From the NCBI RefSeq assembly GCF_902489635.1, contig NZ_CABUAN010000055.1, positions 1 through 9,185 on the forward strand: a DNA stretch of 9,185 nt, read 5' to 3'. This document shows, piece after piece, positions 1 through 8,163 of this stretch (its first letter is position 1; each line of letters opens with the position of its first letter). Source of the DNA: an uncultured Porphyromonas sp. Lineage in GTDB: Bacteria; Bacteroidota; Bacteroidia; Bacteroidales; Porphyromonadaceae. The position numbers were made by a program, and so were the translations under genes. The notes under the pieces are model-generated. The model saw only the letters and a list, made by a program, of their open reading frames with translations, had not been told where the DNA came from and searched no databases.

Positions 1-17
1 CCGAATCCCGAAAGCAA

Positions 18-47
18 CACCGCGATTCGCCTTTATGCAACAGTCTC
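18..47. repeat. Interspersed 30-bp repeat, copy 1
   Basis: This 30-base segment recurs in the same orientation at 8483-8512 with only two mismatches (fourth base C versus T, twelfth base G versus T). Both copies end in TGCAACAGTCTC, and that 12-mer also occurs a third time at 8472-8483. The copies lie in non-coding DNA on both sides of the four-gene plus-strand block. I infer a dispersed intergenic repeat family rather than a mobile-element end, because no transposase and no target duplication are visible. The match itself is read directly from the sequence. Confidence 0.75.
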
Positions 48-69
48 AAGCTACAAACAGCACGCTAAG

Positions 70-115
70 CAAAGCCCTCCACTGAGCATCTCTGCCTCAC
101 TCGTGGAGGGCTTTG
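70..115. terminator. Terminator-like hairpin before the DUF262 gene
   Basis: Arms CAAAGCCCTCCAC (70-82) and GTGGAGGGCTTTG (103-115) are perfectly complementary over 13 bp, with a 20-base loop. The right arm ends in a short T run and the left arm begins with a short A run, so the hairpin could terminate transcription from either direction. It most likely ends an upstream gene outside the window, because the next plus-strand gene starts 42 bases later. The T run is short, so termination is inferred. Confidence 0.65.
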
Positions 116-157
116 ACAATACAACCAACTCTCCTACCAATCTGCTAACCCCACCCG

Positions 158-2353
158 ATGAAGGCATCTGATACTTCCATTTTTAATGCTCTTAGCCCCA
201 ACACGGCACTATTCTTCATACCGCCCTACCAGAGAGCCTACTCCTGGCAGAAAGAGCAGATATATCGATTTTTCGATGATGTCATGAGACTAGTTCGCTC
301 CGAGCTAGACCCCAAGCAGAAAGATAAGCAAGAGCACTTCTTCGGGACGCTCGTCTACAAGTCAGAGCCGACGGGCTCCTTTATCAATCTCAATGTCATT
401 ATCGACGGACAGCAACGCCTCACCACCTCGCTCATCTTCTGCATCGCTCTGCGCGACCTCTCCACAGATCCACAAGAGAGGGCTGACATAACCAATACAT
501 TGCTAACGAGTAGCAACTCCTCGTTTGAAGATCATGTCAAGCTCAAGCAGGTCACGGCGGACTTCGATGCTTATCGGGCATTGGTAAGAGGCGATGAAGA
601 GAGAGTTCCAGGTAAGGTAACCGATGCCTACAAGCTTTTTCTCAAGCTCTTGACGCCTAAGCTGCAGATCGATGGGCTGACCATACGGCACTTCATCACA
701 GCTCTGCAGCGGATCAACGTGGTAACCATCTTGCTCGACGAGAGACCCTACAAGGGCGAGGACCCCCAAGTTATCTTTGAGACGCTTAATTCGCTCGGCA
801 AGCCCCTCACCCTGTCGGACCTGATCCGCAACTACATCTTACTCGGGATGCCCAGCAAGGAGCAGACGAAAGCTTACGATGAGGTGTGGCAGCCTAAGAT
901 AGAACGACCTCTGGGCGAAGCGTATATCTCTAAGTTCTTTCGCGACTACCTCCAGTGCCGGGACAAGAAGCCCTACAAGGTGGTTAGCGACAACAACACC
1001 AAAGAGCTCTACTACCAGTTCAAAGAGTTTGTCGAGCAGACCTTCACCAGTCGAGATGCCTTTATAAAGGATATACAGTCCTATGTGCCGTGCTACTTAA
1101 GCATCATAGATCCATCAAACTACAAGGACGCGACGTCGAACAGCAAGACCATCCGAGAGCTCCTGTGCAACATCTTCGAAGACATTACGAGTGAAGCCTT
1201 CAAGCCGGTAGTCCTGGAACTACTGCACATGTATCAAGCCAAGGCTCCAGCGACCACCATCAGTGGAGCCCTGCTGATAGAGACCCTAGAGAGCATCCGC
1301 ACCTATCTGATTCGTCGACGTGTCCTAAGCTTGACCATCGGAGAGAATAAGAACATCCCTCCACTGACCTCATACCTTCCAGCCATAGCGAACCAGCAAA
1401 CTTCGCTCATGGATGTTTTAACCAATCAGTTCTACCAACTACGTCTCCCCAATGACAAGGAGGTACGAGACACCTTGGAGCGCATCGCTTTTTACAAGAA
1501 TCTGCGGAGCTACAGCAAGTTTATCTTAGGCAAGATGGAGGAGCAACAGACTAAAGCATTTGTTTCCTTTAGAGAGGAGAAAGTCTCCATCGAACACATT
1601 ATGCCACAGACGCTCAACGAGGTATGGCGCTCCGAGCTGGGTGAGGAGCAGGCTGAGGAGGTGCACCAGCACTATCTACACAACATCGGCAACCTCATAC
1701 TCACGGAGTTTAATAGTGAGATGGGCAATAAGTCTTTTGCCGACAAAAAGGCACGGCTTGCATCCTCGAACATAGGATACCGCCATGAGATCTGTCAGTA
1801 TGAGCAGTGGTGTGAGGAGAGCATCCTCGACCATCAGAATCGTATGATCAGTCTCTTTTTAGAGACCTTTGCTCTTCCTGATGAGTACAAGCTAGCTAAC
1901 AATTGGAGGGACGCCAGCAAGCAGACGACGGAGATGCTCTTCTACCCGCTGGAGTCTGATCCGACAATCCTCACTAAGCGCAAGCCAAAAGAGATCGTGC
2001 TCTTTGGGAATACAATTGAAGTCAAGTCTTGGAGGACGCTCTTACTTCTCTTTTTCAAAAATCTCTTCGATCAACACCCTCAGACCAAGAGTATCTTGTT
2101 TGACAATCAAAAAGAGGTTCTTGGGAGAGCCGATGCTCTAATCCTTTGGAAGGATTTGAAGTCAAAGCCGGTAAGCTATAGGCACCTCTACAAGACAATA
2201 GATAATAAGGACTGCTATAAGGAAACAAGCGACATTGCTGATGACTGCATTTGTATCAATGCTACTCTGAATACGCAAGCCCTCATCGACCGCATCGCTA
2301 GAGTGATGCGACTGCTAGACCTAGACTCCGAGGAGGTCATCATTAAACTATAA
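158..2353 (+). CDS. DUF262-DUF1524 single-chain GmrSD-like restriction protein
   Basis: The 731-residue protein has the two hallmark parts of the GmrSD family of modification-dependent (type IV) restriction enzymes. The N-terminal DUF262 (GmrS-like) part has the entry motif IPPYQRAYSW (residues 21-30), the ParB-like nucleotide-site motif IIDGQQRLTT (81-90) and the conserved FETLNSLGKPLTLSDLIRNY (207-226). The DUF1524 (GmrD-like) His-Me nuclease part has SIEHIMPQTL (477-486, candidate catalytic H480) followed by HNIGNLIL (508-515) and N524/K525. In the family, the N-part uses NTP and the C-part cleaves DNA carrying modified cytosines such as glucosylated hydroxymethylcytosine; the substrate here is unknown. 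Residues about 610-731 form an extra tail (VKSWRTLLLLFFKNLF, then CICINATL) like C-terminal domains I have seen on other defence nucleases but cannot name. The start is supported by the normal distance from Met1 to the PPYQR motif. No Shine-Dalgarno or promoter is evident. No frameshift is seen, so it appears intact. Confidence 0.88.
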   Translation: MKASDTSIFNALSPNTALFFIPPYQRAYSWQKEQIYRFFDDVMRLVRSELDPKQKDKQEHFFGTLVYKSEPTGSFINLNVIIDGQQRLTTSLIFCIALRDLSTDPQERADITNTLLTSSNSSFEDHVKLKQVTADFDAYRALVRGDEERVPGKVTDAYKLFLKLLTPKLQIDGLTIRHFITALQRINVVTILLDERPYKGEDPQVIFETLNSLGKPLTLSDLIRNYILLGMPSKEQTKAYDEVWQPKIERPLGEAYISKFFRDYLQCRDKKPYKVVSDNNTKELYYQFKEFVEQTFTSRDAFIKDIQSYVPCYLSIIDPSNYKDATSNSKTIRELLCNIFEDITSEAFKPVVLELLHMYQAKAPATTISGALLIETLESIRTYLIRRRVLSLTIGENKNIPPLTSYLPAIANQQTSLMDVLTNQFYQLRLPNDKEVRDTLERIAFYKNLRSYSKFILGKMEEQQTKAFVSFREEKVSIEHIMPQTLNEVWRSELGEEQAEEVHQHYLHNIGNLILTEFNSEMGNKSFADKKARLASSNIGYRHEICQYEQWCEESILDHQNRMISLFLETFALPDEYKLANNWRDASKQTTEMLFYPLESDPTILTKRKPKEIVLFGNTIEVKSWRTLLLLFFKNLFDQHPQTKSILFDNQKEVLGRADALILWKDLKSKPVSYRHLYKTIDNKDCYKETSDIADDCICINATLNTQALIDRIARVMRLLDLDSEEVIIKL

Positions 2354-2369
2354 ACGAGCAGACACATTT

Positions 2370-3092
2370 ATGAGAGAAGTGACTTTTGATATTTGTCCGT
2401 GCCCGGCGCTCTACCCTTACTACCATCAGGAGGACAGCGTGGTGGTCGTGGTGGACATACTGCGTGCTGGTACCTCGATGGTGGCGGCCTTTGACCATGG
2501 CGCTAAGGAGATCATTCCCGTGGCGACGACCGATGAGGCGGAGAGCTTTCTCGGTAAGGGCTACGTGGTGGCTGCTGAGCGCAATGCGATGCGTTGTCCG
2601 TGGGCTGACCTGGGCAACGATCCCTCCGAGTTTACTGCTGAGCGGATCGGTGGACGTAGCATCGTCTTCACGACGACCAACGGTACCCAAGCCATTCACG
2701 CAGCTCGGGAGGCTGGCGCAGCGGAGATCATCGTAGGTGCTTTTAGCAATCTCACCGCCGTGGCGCGCCACTGCCAAGCTTCGGGGCGTGCCGTGACGGT
2801 ACTCGCTTCTGGTTGGCAAAACAGCTTCTGCATCGAGGACACGCTATACGGTGCTGCGCTCCTAGACAAGCTAGAGGAGCTGGGCACCACCTACCGACTC
2901 ACCGACAGCAGCCGCACGGCACTAGAGCTTTACCGCCAGCACCGGGCGCATCTCTACGACTACCTCTACAATTGCGATCACAACCAGCGTCTGATACAGC
3001 GTGGCTACCCCGAGAGCTTACGTCTCTGCCTCGAGCAAGACAGCTCAATACACATTCCCACGCTTAACGATGCTGGGCAACTATATGTCTAA
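2370..3092 (+). CDS. comB: ComB-family 2-phosphosulfolactate phosphatase-like protein
   Basis: The 240-residue protein spans the usual length of the ComB family. ComB in methanogens is a Mg-dependent acid phosphatase that converts 2-phosphosulfolactate to sulfolactate in coenzyme M synthesis. Family signatures are visible in order: VVDILRAGTS (27-36, matching the usual DVLRATTT), AAERNAMRCPWADLGNDP (68-85, matching the GERxxxxxxGFDLGNSP block), TTTNGTQAI (101-109) and GAFSN (123-127). No signal peptide or membrane segment is seen, so it should be cytoplasmic. Bacteria of this type are not known to make coenzyme M, so family membership is strong but the true substrate is uncertain. It starts 16 bases after the DUF262 gene, with no terminator between, and may be co-transcribed with it. 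The upstream bases are A-rich without a clear ribosome-binding site, which is normal in Bacteroidetes. Confidence 0.85.
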   Translation: MREVTFDICPCPALYPYYHQEDSVVVVVDILRAGTSMVAAFDHGAKEIIPVATTDEAESFLGKGYVVAAERNAMRCPWADLGNDPSEFTAERIGGRSIVFTTTNGTQAIHAAREAGAAEIIVGAFSNLTAVARHCQASGRAVTVLASGWQNSFCIEDTLYGAALLDKLEELGTTYRLTDSSRTALELYRQHRAHLYDYLYNCDHNQRLIQRGYPESLRLCLEQDSSIHIPTLNDAGQLYV

Positions 3093-3118
3093 ACCGCTGC
3101 CCTCAGCACTAAATTCCG

Positions 3119-3126
3119 TACATTTG
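3119..3126 (+). promoter_or_regulatory. Candidate -7 promoter element for purL
   Basis: TACATTTG (followed by CA) matches the Bacteroidetes sigma-70 -7 consensus TAnnTTTG exactly. It lies 39 bases before the purL ATG, which would give a leader of roughly 30-35 bases. A convincing -33 TTG element at the usual distance is not visible, so the call rests on one box and on its position in the only sizeable gap within the plus-strand gene block. Confidence 0.5.
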
Positions 3127-3165
3127 CAACGTAAGTAGTTTCAGACCCATTATACACAACCCGCT

Positions 3166-6100
3166 ATGATTAGTTACTTTGTCCTTGGTGATACGATTTA
3201 TGCCGTCTCACACACCACAGCTCTCAGCGAGGAGACCTGCGAGCGTCTCTCGTGGCTCTTTGGCGGAGCGCAGCTGGCTCCCGAGTCTCAGCTCGAGGGG
3301 ACTTATGTGGGACCTCGTCCTACTCAGGTGACTCCATGGAGTACCAATGCTGTGGAGATAACGCAAAACATGCGCATCGCTGGCATCGACCGTATCGAGC
3401 AGCTCACACGTACTCACGAGGCGAAACCACACTACGACCCGATGCTCCAAGCGATCTACAAGGGGCTAGGTCAGGAGAGCTTCGCCATGACCGCTGAGCC
3501 ACAGCCGATCCGTGAGATCACGGACCTAGCGGCGTACAACGAGGAGGAGGGACTAGCCCTAAGCGAGGAAGAGATAGCTTACCTACAGGGCGTCTCGGCA
3601 CGCATCGGTCGTCCGCTGACAGACTCAGAGGTCTTCGGCTTCTCACAGGTCAACTCGGAGCACTGTCGCCACAAGATATTCAACGGCACCTTCGTCATCG
3701 ACGGTTTGCGACAAAACGATTCGCTCTTTGCGATGATCAAGCAAACCTCCAAGGAGAACCCCAACGGCATCGTATCGGCTTACAAGGACAATGTGGCTTT
3801 TGTCAAGGGTCCCCGCGTCTGGCAGTTTGCGCCAACGAGCGCGACGGAGCCTTCGCTCTTTACACTACGGGAGCGCAATACGGTCTTGGCACTAAAGGCT
3901 GAGACGCACAACTTCCCCACGACGGTCGAGCCCTTCAACGGGGCAGCTACCGGCTCGGGCGGTGAGATCCGTGACCGCATGTGCGGTGGCAAGGGATCAC
4001 TACCACTCTCTGGTAGTGCCGTCTACATCACCTCCTACCCACGTCTAGAGAAGGATCAGAAGCTGAGTCCTGCCAAGCTAGACCCACGTCCGTGGCTTTA
4101 CCAGTCTCCGCAAGAGATCCTGACGAAAGCGAGCGACGGCGCGAGTGACTTTGGCAATAAGTTTGGACAACCCTTGATCAATGGTTCGCTACTGACCTTC
4201 GAGCATCAGGAAAGTGCCGACAGCACGCTCTACGGCTACGATAAGGTGATCATGCTAGCGGGCGGTATGGGCTACGCGCCCCAAGAGGATGCTAAGAAGG
4301 AGACGCCACAGCCTGGCGAGACGGTCGTGCTACTCGGTGGCGACAACTACCGCATCGGTATGGGTGGCGGTGCCGTCAGCTCTGTCGCTACGGGCGAGTA
4401 CAGTAGCGGTATCGAGCTTAATGCGGTACAGCGTGCTAATCCTGAGATGCAGAAGCGTGTTCTCAACGTGGTCCGCGCCATCAGCGAGCAGGGCGACAAC
4501 CCGATCGTGAGCATCCACGACCATGGTGCTGGCGGACACCTGAACTGTCTCACCGAGCTGATCGAGGAGACCGGAGGACGTATCGACATTGACGCACTAC
4601 CCGTAGGCGACCCGACGCTCTCCGCTAGAGAGATCATCGGCAATGAGAGCCAAGAGCGTGTCGGTCTGCTCATCCAGGAGCGTGAGTACGCGCAGATGGA
4701 GCAGATAGCACGTCGTGAGGGTAGTCCTATATATAAGGTAGGAGAGACGACCGACGATGAGCGTCTCCTCTTTAGCACAGAGCGAGAGGGACGCGCAGCC
4801 ATCGACCTAGCCGTATCCGACCTGCTGGGACAGTCGCCCAAGACGGTTATGGAGGACGAGACAGTCGCTCATCAGTTTGCACCAGTAAGCTATGACAAAG
4901 AGCTGTGGCGCGAATATCTAGACAAAGTATTGACCCTTGAGGCGGTCGCCTCTAAAGATTGGTTGACCAACAAAGTGGACCGCTCCGTGACGGGTCGTGT
5001 GGCACAGCAGCAATGCGTTGGCGCGCTCCAGCTACCGCTCTCCGATCTCGGTACTATGGCACTAGACTACGACGGCAAGAGCGGTATGGCGACTGCCGTA
5101 GGACATGCGCCTCAGGTGGCACTCATCGATGCTGGGGCTGGCTCTCGGATGGCTATCGCAGAGGCTCTGACGAACATTGTCTTTGCCCCCATCGAGGGTG
5201 GCATACGTGGCATCTCGCTCAGTGCTAACTGGATGTGGCCTTGTCGCAACAAGGGCGAGGACGCACGTCTCTATCAGGCGGTGCAGGCTTGTAGTGAGTT
5301 TGCCATAGATCTAGGGATCAACATCCCGACGGGCAAGGACTCGCTCTCCATGACGCAGAAGTATCCCGACGGAAAGCAGGTGATGAGTCCAGGCACACTG
5401 ATCATCACAGCAGCAGCTCCCGTGAGCAACGTCAGGGGCATCGTGACGCCTGAGCTCAAGGCGGCTAAGCAGAGCCGTCTGCTCTACATCGACTTTAGCT
5501 TTGCTCCGATGGCACTCGGTGGCTCAGCTTTGGCACAAGCATTGGGACAGCTGGGCAACAGCTTCCCCACGGTCGGCGACACCGACTACTTCGCCACCGC
5601 CTTTGAGGCCGTTCAGGAGCTGATCCATAAGGGCTTAGTCCTAGCCGGTCACGACATCTCGGCGGGCGGTATGGTCACAACGCTCTTGGAGATGTGCTTC
5701 GCCAACACACATGGCGGTGCTGAGATCTGTCTCGACGAGCTCTCCCATGTGGACCTCGTCACGGCACTCTATAGCGAGAATCCGGGCGTCATCCTACAGG
5801 TTTCCAAGGCAGAGCAGGCGAAGCGTATCCTCGAGGAGTACGAGATCGCTTATGCCGACCTCGGCGCACCCACCGAGTCTCGCCTACTGATGATCCATCA
5901 AGAGGGCAAAACGTACGAGATAGACATCGATGCTGCACGCAAGTGCTGGGCAAACAAGTCTTACTTGCTGGACTGCTTCCAGAGTGGCGAATCACTAGCA
6001 ACAAGTCGCTACGAGAATCTGGGCAAGCAGCCCGTACAGTGGCGCTTCCCGCACGCTTTCGCTGGCACCTATGCGGGTCTCGGTCTAGAGCCTCATCGCA

Positions 6101-6867
6101 CGAAGGCCTCAGGCATCAAGGCGGCTATACTACGTGACAACGGAACCAATGGTGAGCGTGAGATGGCTTACGCGCTGCACCTCGCAGGCTTTGACGTGGT
6201 GGATATCCATCTGACCGACCTCATCGAGGGACGCACCGACCTATCCGACGTTCGTATGCTCGTCTACTGCGGAGGCTTCTCGCACTCCGATGTCTTAGGC
6301 TCTGCCAAGGGCTGGGCTGCGGGTATCCTTTACAATGAGCGAGCTCGCAAGGCTATCGAGGCTTTCTACGCTCGTCCCGACACCCTCTCCCTCGGCATCT
6401 GCAACGGCTGTCAGCTCATGGCGCAACTCGGGCTCCTCGGCAAGGATGCTCAGGGCGAAAGCCTCTTCAAGCTGGAGCACAACGCTTCGCACAAGTTTGA
6501 GTCCAACTTCCTAACCGTAGATATCGCCGACACGGGCGCTATCTTGACACAAGGTCTCGAGGGCTGTCAGCTCGGTGTCTGGGTGGCTCACGGCGAGGGA
6601 CGCTTCGTCTGCCCCACGATACCCGATGAGCAGATCGCAGCGCGCTACCATTACGATACCTACCCAGGCAATCCTAATGGCTCTGAGCGCGGTATCGCAG
6701 CGCTTTGCAGTAGCGATGGCCGTCACCTAGCTATGATGCCTCACCCAGAGCGTGCCACGCTCACCTGGCAGTGTGGCTTCTACCCCGAGGAGCGTCGTCA
6801 GGAGGATCAGGTCTCTCCGTGGATACAGTTCTTCCGCAACGGCTACGAGTGGCTCGCTGAGCAGTAA
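3166..6867 (+). CDS. purL: Phosphoribosylformylglycinamidine synthase (FGAM synthase)
   Basis: This enzyme makes formylglycinamidine ribonucleotide from formylglycinamide ribonucleotide, glutamine and ATP, the fourth step of purine synthesis, in the cytoplasm. At 1233 residues it is the long single-chain form (E. coli is about 1295), with synthase and glutaminase in one polypeptide rather than split PurS/PurL/PurQ. Visible motifs in order: SEHCRHK (about 164-170), KAETHNFPTTVEPFNGAATG (about 244-263), SIHDHGAGG (about 449-457), PTGKDSLSM (about 721-729) and HDISAGG (about 829-835) in the two PurM-like halves. The class I glutamine amidotransferase domain runs from about 982 to the end. It has GICNGCQLM with nucleophile Cys1082 and the His1193-Pro-Glu1195 pair of the triad. 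All key residues are present and there is no frameshift. The start gives the expected N-terminal domain. A -7 promoter element lies 39 bases upstream, and dprA follows after 17 bases, suggesting co-transcription. No PurR-type site or purine riboswitch is seen in the short leader. Confidence 0.97.
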   Translation: MISYFVLGDTIYAVSHTTALSEETCERLSWLFGGAQLAPESQLEGTYVGPRPTQVTPWSTNAVEITQNMRIAGIDRIEQLTRTHEAKPHYDPMLQAIYKGLGQESFAMTAEPQPIREITDLAAYNEEEGLALSEEEIAYLQGVSARIGRPLTDSEVFGFSQVNSEHCRHKIFNGTFVIDGLRQNDSLFAMIKQTSKENPNGIVSAYKDNVAFVKGPRVWQFAPTSATEPSLFTLRERNTVLALKAETHNFPTTVEPFNGAATGSGGEIRDRMCGGKGSLPLSGSAVYITSYPRLEKDQKLSPAKLDPRPWLYQSPQEILTKASDGASDFGNKFGQPLINGSLLTFEHQESADSTLYGYDKVIMLAGGMGYAPQEDAKKETPQPGETVVLLGGDNYRIGMGGGAVSSVATGEYSSGIELNAVQRANPEMQKRVLNVVRAISEQGDNPIVSIHDHGAGGHLNCLTELIEETGGRIDIDALPVGDPTLSAREIIGNESQERVGLLIQEREYAQMEQIARREGSPIYKVGETTDDERLLFSTEREGRAAIDLAVSDLLGQSPKTVMEDETVAHQFAPVSYDKELWREYLDKVLTLEAVASKDWLTNKVDRSVTGRVAQQQCVGALQLPLSDLGTMALDYDGKSGMATAVGHAPQVALIDAGAGSRMAIAEALTNIVFAPIEGGIRGISLSANWMWPCRNKGEDARLYQAVQACSEFAIDLGINIPTGKDSLSMTQKYPDGKQVMSPGTLIITAAAPVSNVRGIVTPELKAAKQSRLLYIDFSFAPMALGGSALAQALGQLGNSFPTVGDTDYFATAFEAVQELIHKGLVLAGHDISAGGMVTTLLEMCFANTHGGAEICLDELSHVDLVTALYSENPGVILQVSKAEQAKRILEEYEIAYADLGAPTESRLLMIHQEGKTYEIDIDAARKCWANKSYLLDCFQSGESLATSRYENLGKQPVQWRFPHAFAGTYAGLGLEPHRTKASGIKAAILRDNGTNGEREMAYALHLAGFDVVDIHLTDLIEGRTDLSDVRMLVYCGGFSHSDVLGSAKGWAAGILYNERARKAIEAFYARPDTLSLGICNGCQLMAQLGLLGKDAQGESLFKLEHNASHKFESNFLTVDIADTGAILTQGLEGCQLGVWVAHGEGRFVCPTIPDEQIAARYHYDTYPGNPNGSERGIAALCSSDGRHLAMMPHPERATLTWQCGFYPEERRQEDQVSPWIQFFRNGYEWLAEQ

Positions 6868-6884
6868 TCCACTCCGTCTAGCCA

Positions 6885-8039
6885 ATGCCTGAGATAAGCC
6901 GTGAGCATCTCTGTATCTACGCCTTGACACAGCTCAAGGGCGTATCGCTACAGCTCGCTCGCCATCTGATAGAGTTTGCCGGATCAGCCACAGCACTATG
7001 GGCTGATCCACAAGCTCTGGCAAGGCTCAATGGCCACGTCTACACGCATCTCTACCCGCTCCTGCGGGATCGGGCTAAGCTCGAGGAAACGCAAGCGCAG
7101 CTACAGCGCACGGCCGATCTAGGCATACGAATGGTCAGCATCTACGATGCCGACTACCCTCCCCTACTCCTCCAGTGTGCCGATGCGCCGCTGATACTCT
7201 TTTACCTAGGCGACCTAGCACCACTCCATGCGGAGCAGACGCTCAGTGTTGTCGGCACGCGCAAGCCTTCGCAACATGGTGTCGAGGATCTACAGGCGAT
7301 CATCAGCCACCTGCCCAACGTAACAGACAGCGTGACCATCGTCAGCGGTCTGGCGCTTGGACTAGACGCTGTCGCACACAAAGCGGCGCTTCAGGCGGGC
7401 TTGCCCACCGCTGCCGTGCTGGCTCACGGGCTGCACATGATCTACCCGAGCAATCACCGCAACCTCGCTCGTAGCATCGTATCCCATGGCGGAGCTCTAC
7501 TCTCCGAGTACCCAGCGGGTGTCAAGCCTCAGCGACATCAGTTCGTCTTGCGCAATCGTATCGTGGCGGGGCTCACGCAGGCGACCCTCGTCGGTCAGTC
7601 TGCCGAGCGTGGCGGTTCGCTCATCACGGCGCACCAAGCCTTCGACTACGACCGCTCCGTCTACGCCCTCCCGGGTCGCCCCTCAGATCGCGAGAACGAA
7701 GGGTGCAACAACCTTATCTACAACAATATCGCCAAGCTCATCACCTCAGCCGCTCACCTCTGCGAAGACCTCGAGTGGAAGAAGCCCGACCATGAGGCGC
7801 GCAGTGCCATCGGCTCCATGTCTCACGAGAGCAAGCTCAATGCTCTGCGCGCTCGCCTAGAGCCAGAGGCACGTCCCCTCCTCGATCTGATCGTAGAGAG
7901 TGGCGATGGTCTCTCAATCGATGCTATCTGTGACCAGACGCTCATGGGCGTCGACGAAGTGAGCTTCCGACTCTTCCTCCTCGAGAGCGAAGGCGCCGTC
8001 TCGCTCCAGCCCGACGGGCGCTACAAGCTACAGATCTAG
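6885..8039 (+). CDS. dprA: DNA-processing protein DprA (Smf)
   Basis: DprA binds incoming single-stranded DNA during natural transformation, shields it from nucleases and loads RecA. The 384-residue protein has the full family layout. An N-terminal helical SAM-like region (about 10-50, LTQLKGVSLQLARHLIEFAG) is followed by the Rossmann-fold core (about 118-290) and a C-terminal winged-helix DML1-type domain (about 325-384). Core motifs are SVVGTRKPSQHG (121-132), SGLALGLDAVAHKAAL (154-169), YPSNHRNLA (187-195), RNRIVAGL (223-230) and GGSLITA (243-249). The stretch before GGSLITA reads LVGQSAERGG, where most homologues as I recall them have VVE(A/S)A, so Q replaces the usual acidic residue. The gene starts 17 bases after purL with no promoter or terminator between. 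Hence transcription from the purL promoter is likely. A 21-bp-armed hairpin begins 15 bases after the stop. Confidence 0.96.
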   Translation: MPEISREHLCIYALTQLKGVSLQLARHLIEFAGSATALWADPQALARLNGHVYTHLYPLLRDRAKLEETQAQLQRTADLGIRMVSIYDADYPPLLLQCADAPLILFYLGDLAPLHAEQTLSVVGTRKPSQHGVEDLQAIISHLPNVTDSVTIVSGLALGLDAVAHKAALQAGLPTAAVLAHGLHMIYPSNHRNLARSIVSHGGALLSEYPAGVKPQRHQFVLRNRIVAGLTQATLVGQSAERGGSLITAHQAFDYDRSVYALPGRPSDRENEGCNNLIYNNIAKLITSAAHLCEDLEWKKPDHEARSAIGSMSHESKLNALRARLEPEARPLLDLIVESGDGLSIDAICDQTLMGVDEVSFRLFLLESEGAVSLQPDGRYKLQI

Positions 8040-8053
8040 CCACACGTCCCATC

Positions 8054-8113
8054 ACAGACAGCGATGCGTCTCGGTAAGAACTAGCCCTCTTGCCGAGACG
8101 CATCGCTGTCTGT
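8054..8113. terminator. Very long perfect hairpin after dprA
   Basis: Arms 8054-8074 and 8093-8113 are perfectly complementary over 21 bp (the left arm begins ACAGACAGCGATG). A T/G pair follows (8075/8092), then four more pairs (AAGA 8076-8079 with TCTT 8088-8091), leaving an 8-base loop (8080-8087). The stem lies 15 bases after the dprA stop, so it could end the purL-dprA transcript. However, no T run follows either arm, so a simple intrinsic terminator is not assured. It could equally stabilise the 3' end of the mRNA. The structure is certain at the sequence level; its role is inferred. Confidence 0.6.
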
Positions 8114-8163
8114 CGTGCCATCTGACCCGAGACAGCCGTGAGGTGCCGACCGTTTTGTCAACT

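Noticed and set aside
112..145. Possible Bacteroidetes promoter (TTTG then TACCAATCTG) before the DUF262 gene
   Set aside because: The second box does not match TAnnTTTG and the first overlaps the terminator stem, so the support is too weak to list.
2343..2819. 158-residue minus-strand open frame opposite comB
   Set aside because: It is antisense to a gene with clear family motifs, with composition expected from a mirrored GC-rich frame.
4347..4841. 164-residue minus-strand open frame inside purL
   Set aside because: It is antisense to conserved PurL sequence, rich in Ser/Arg as expected from a shadow frame, with no domain.
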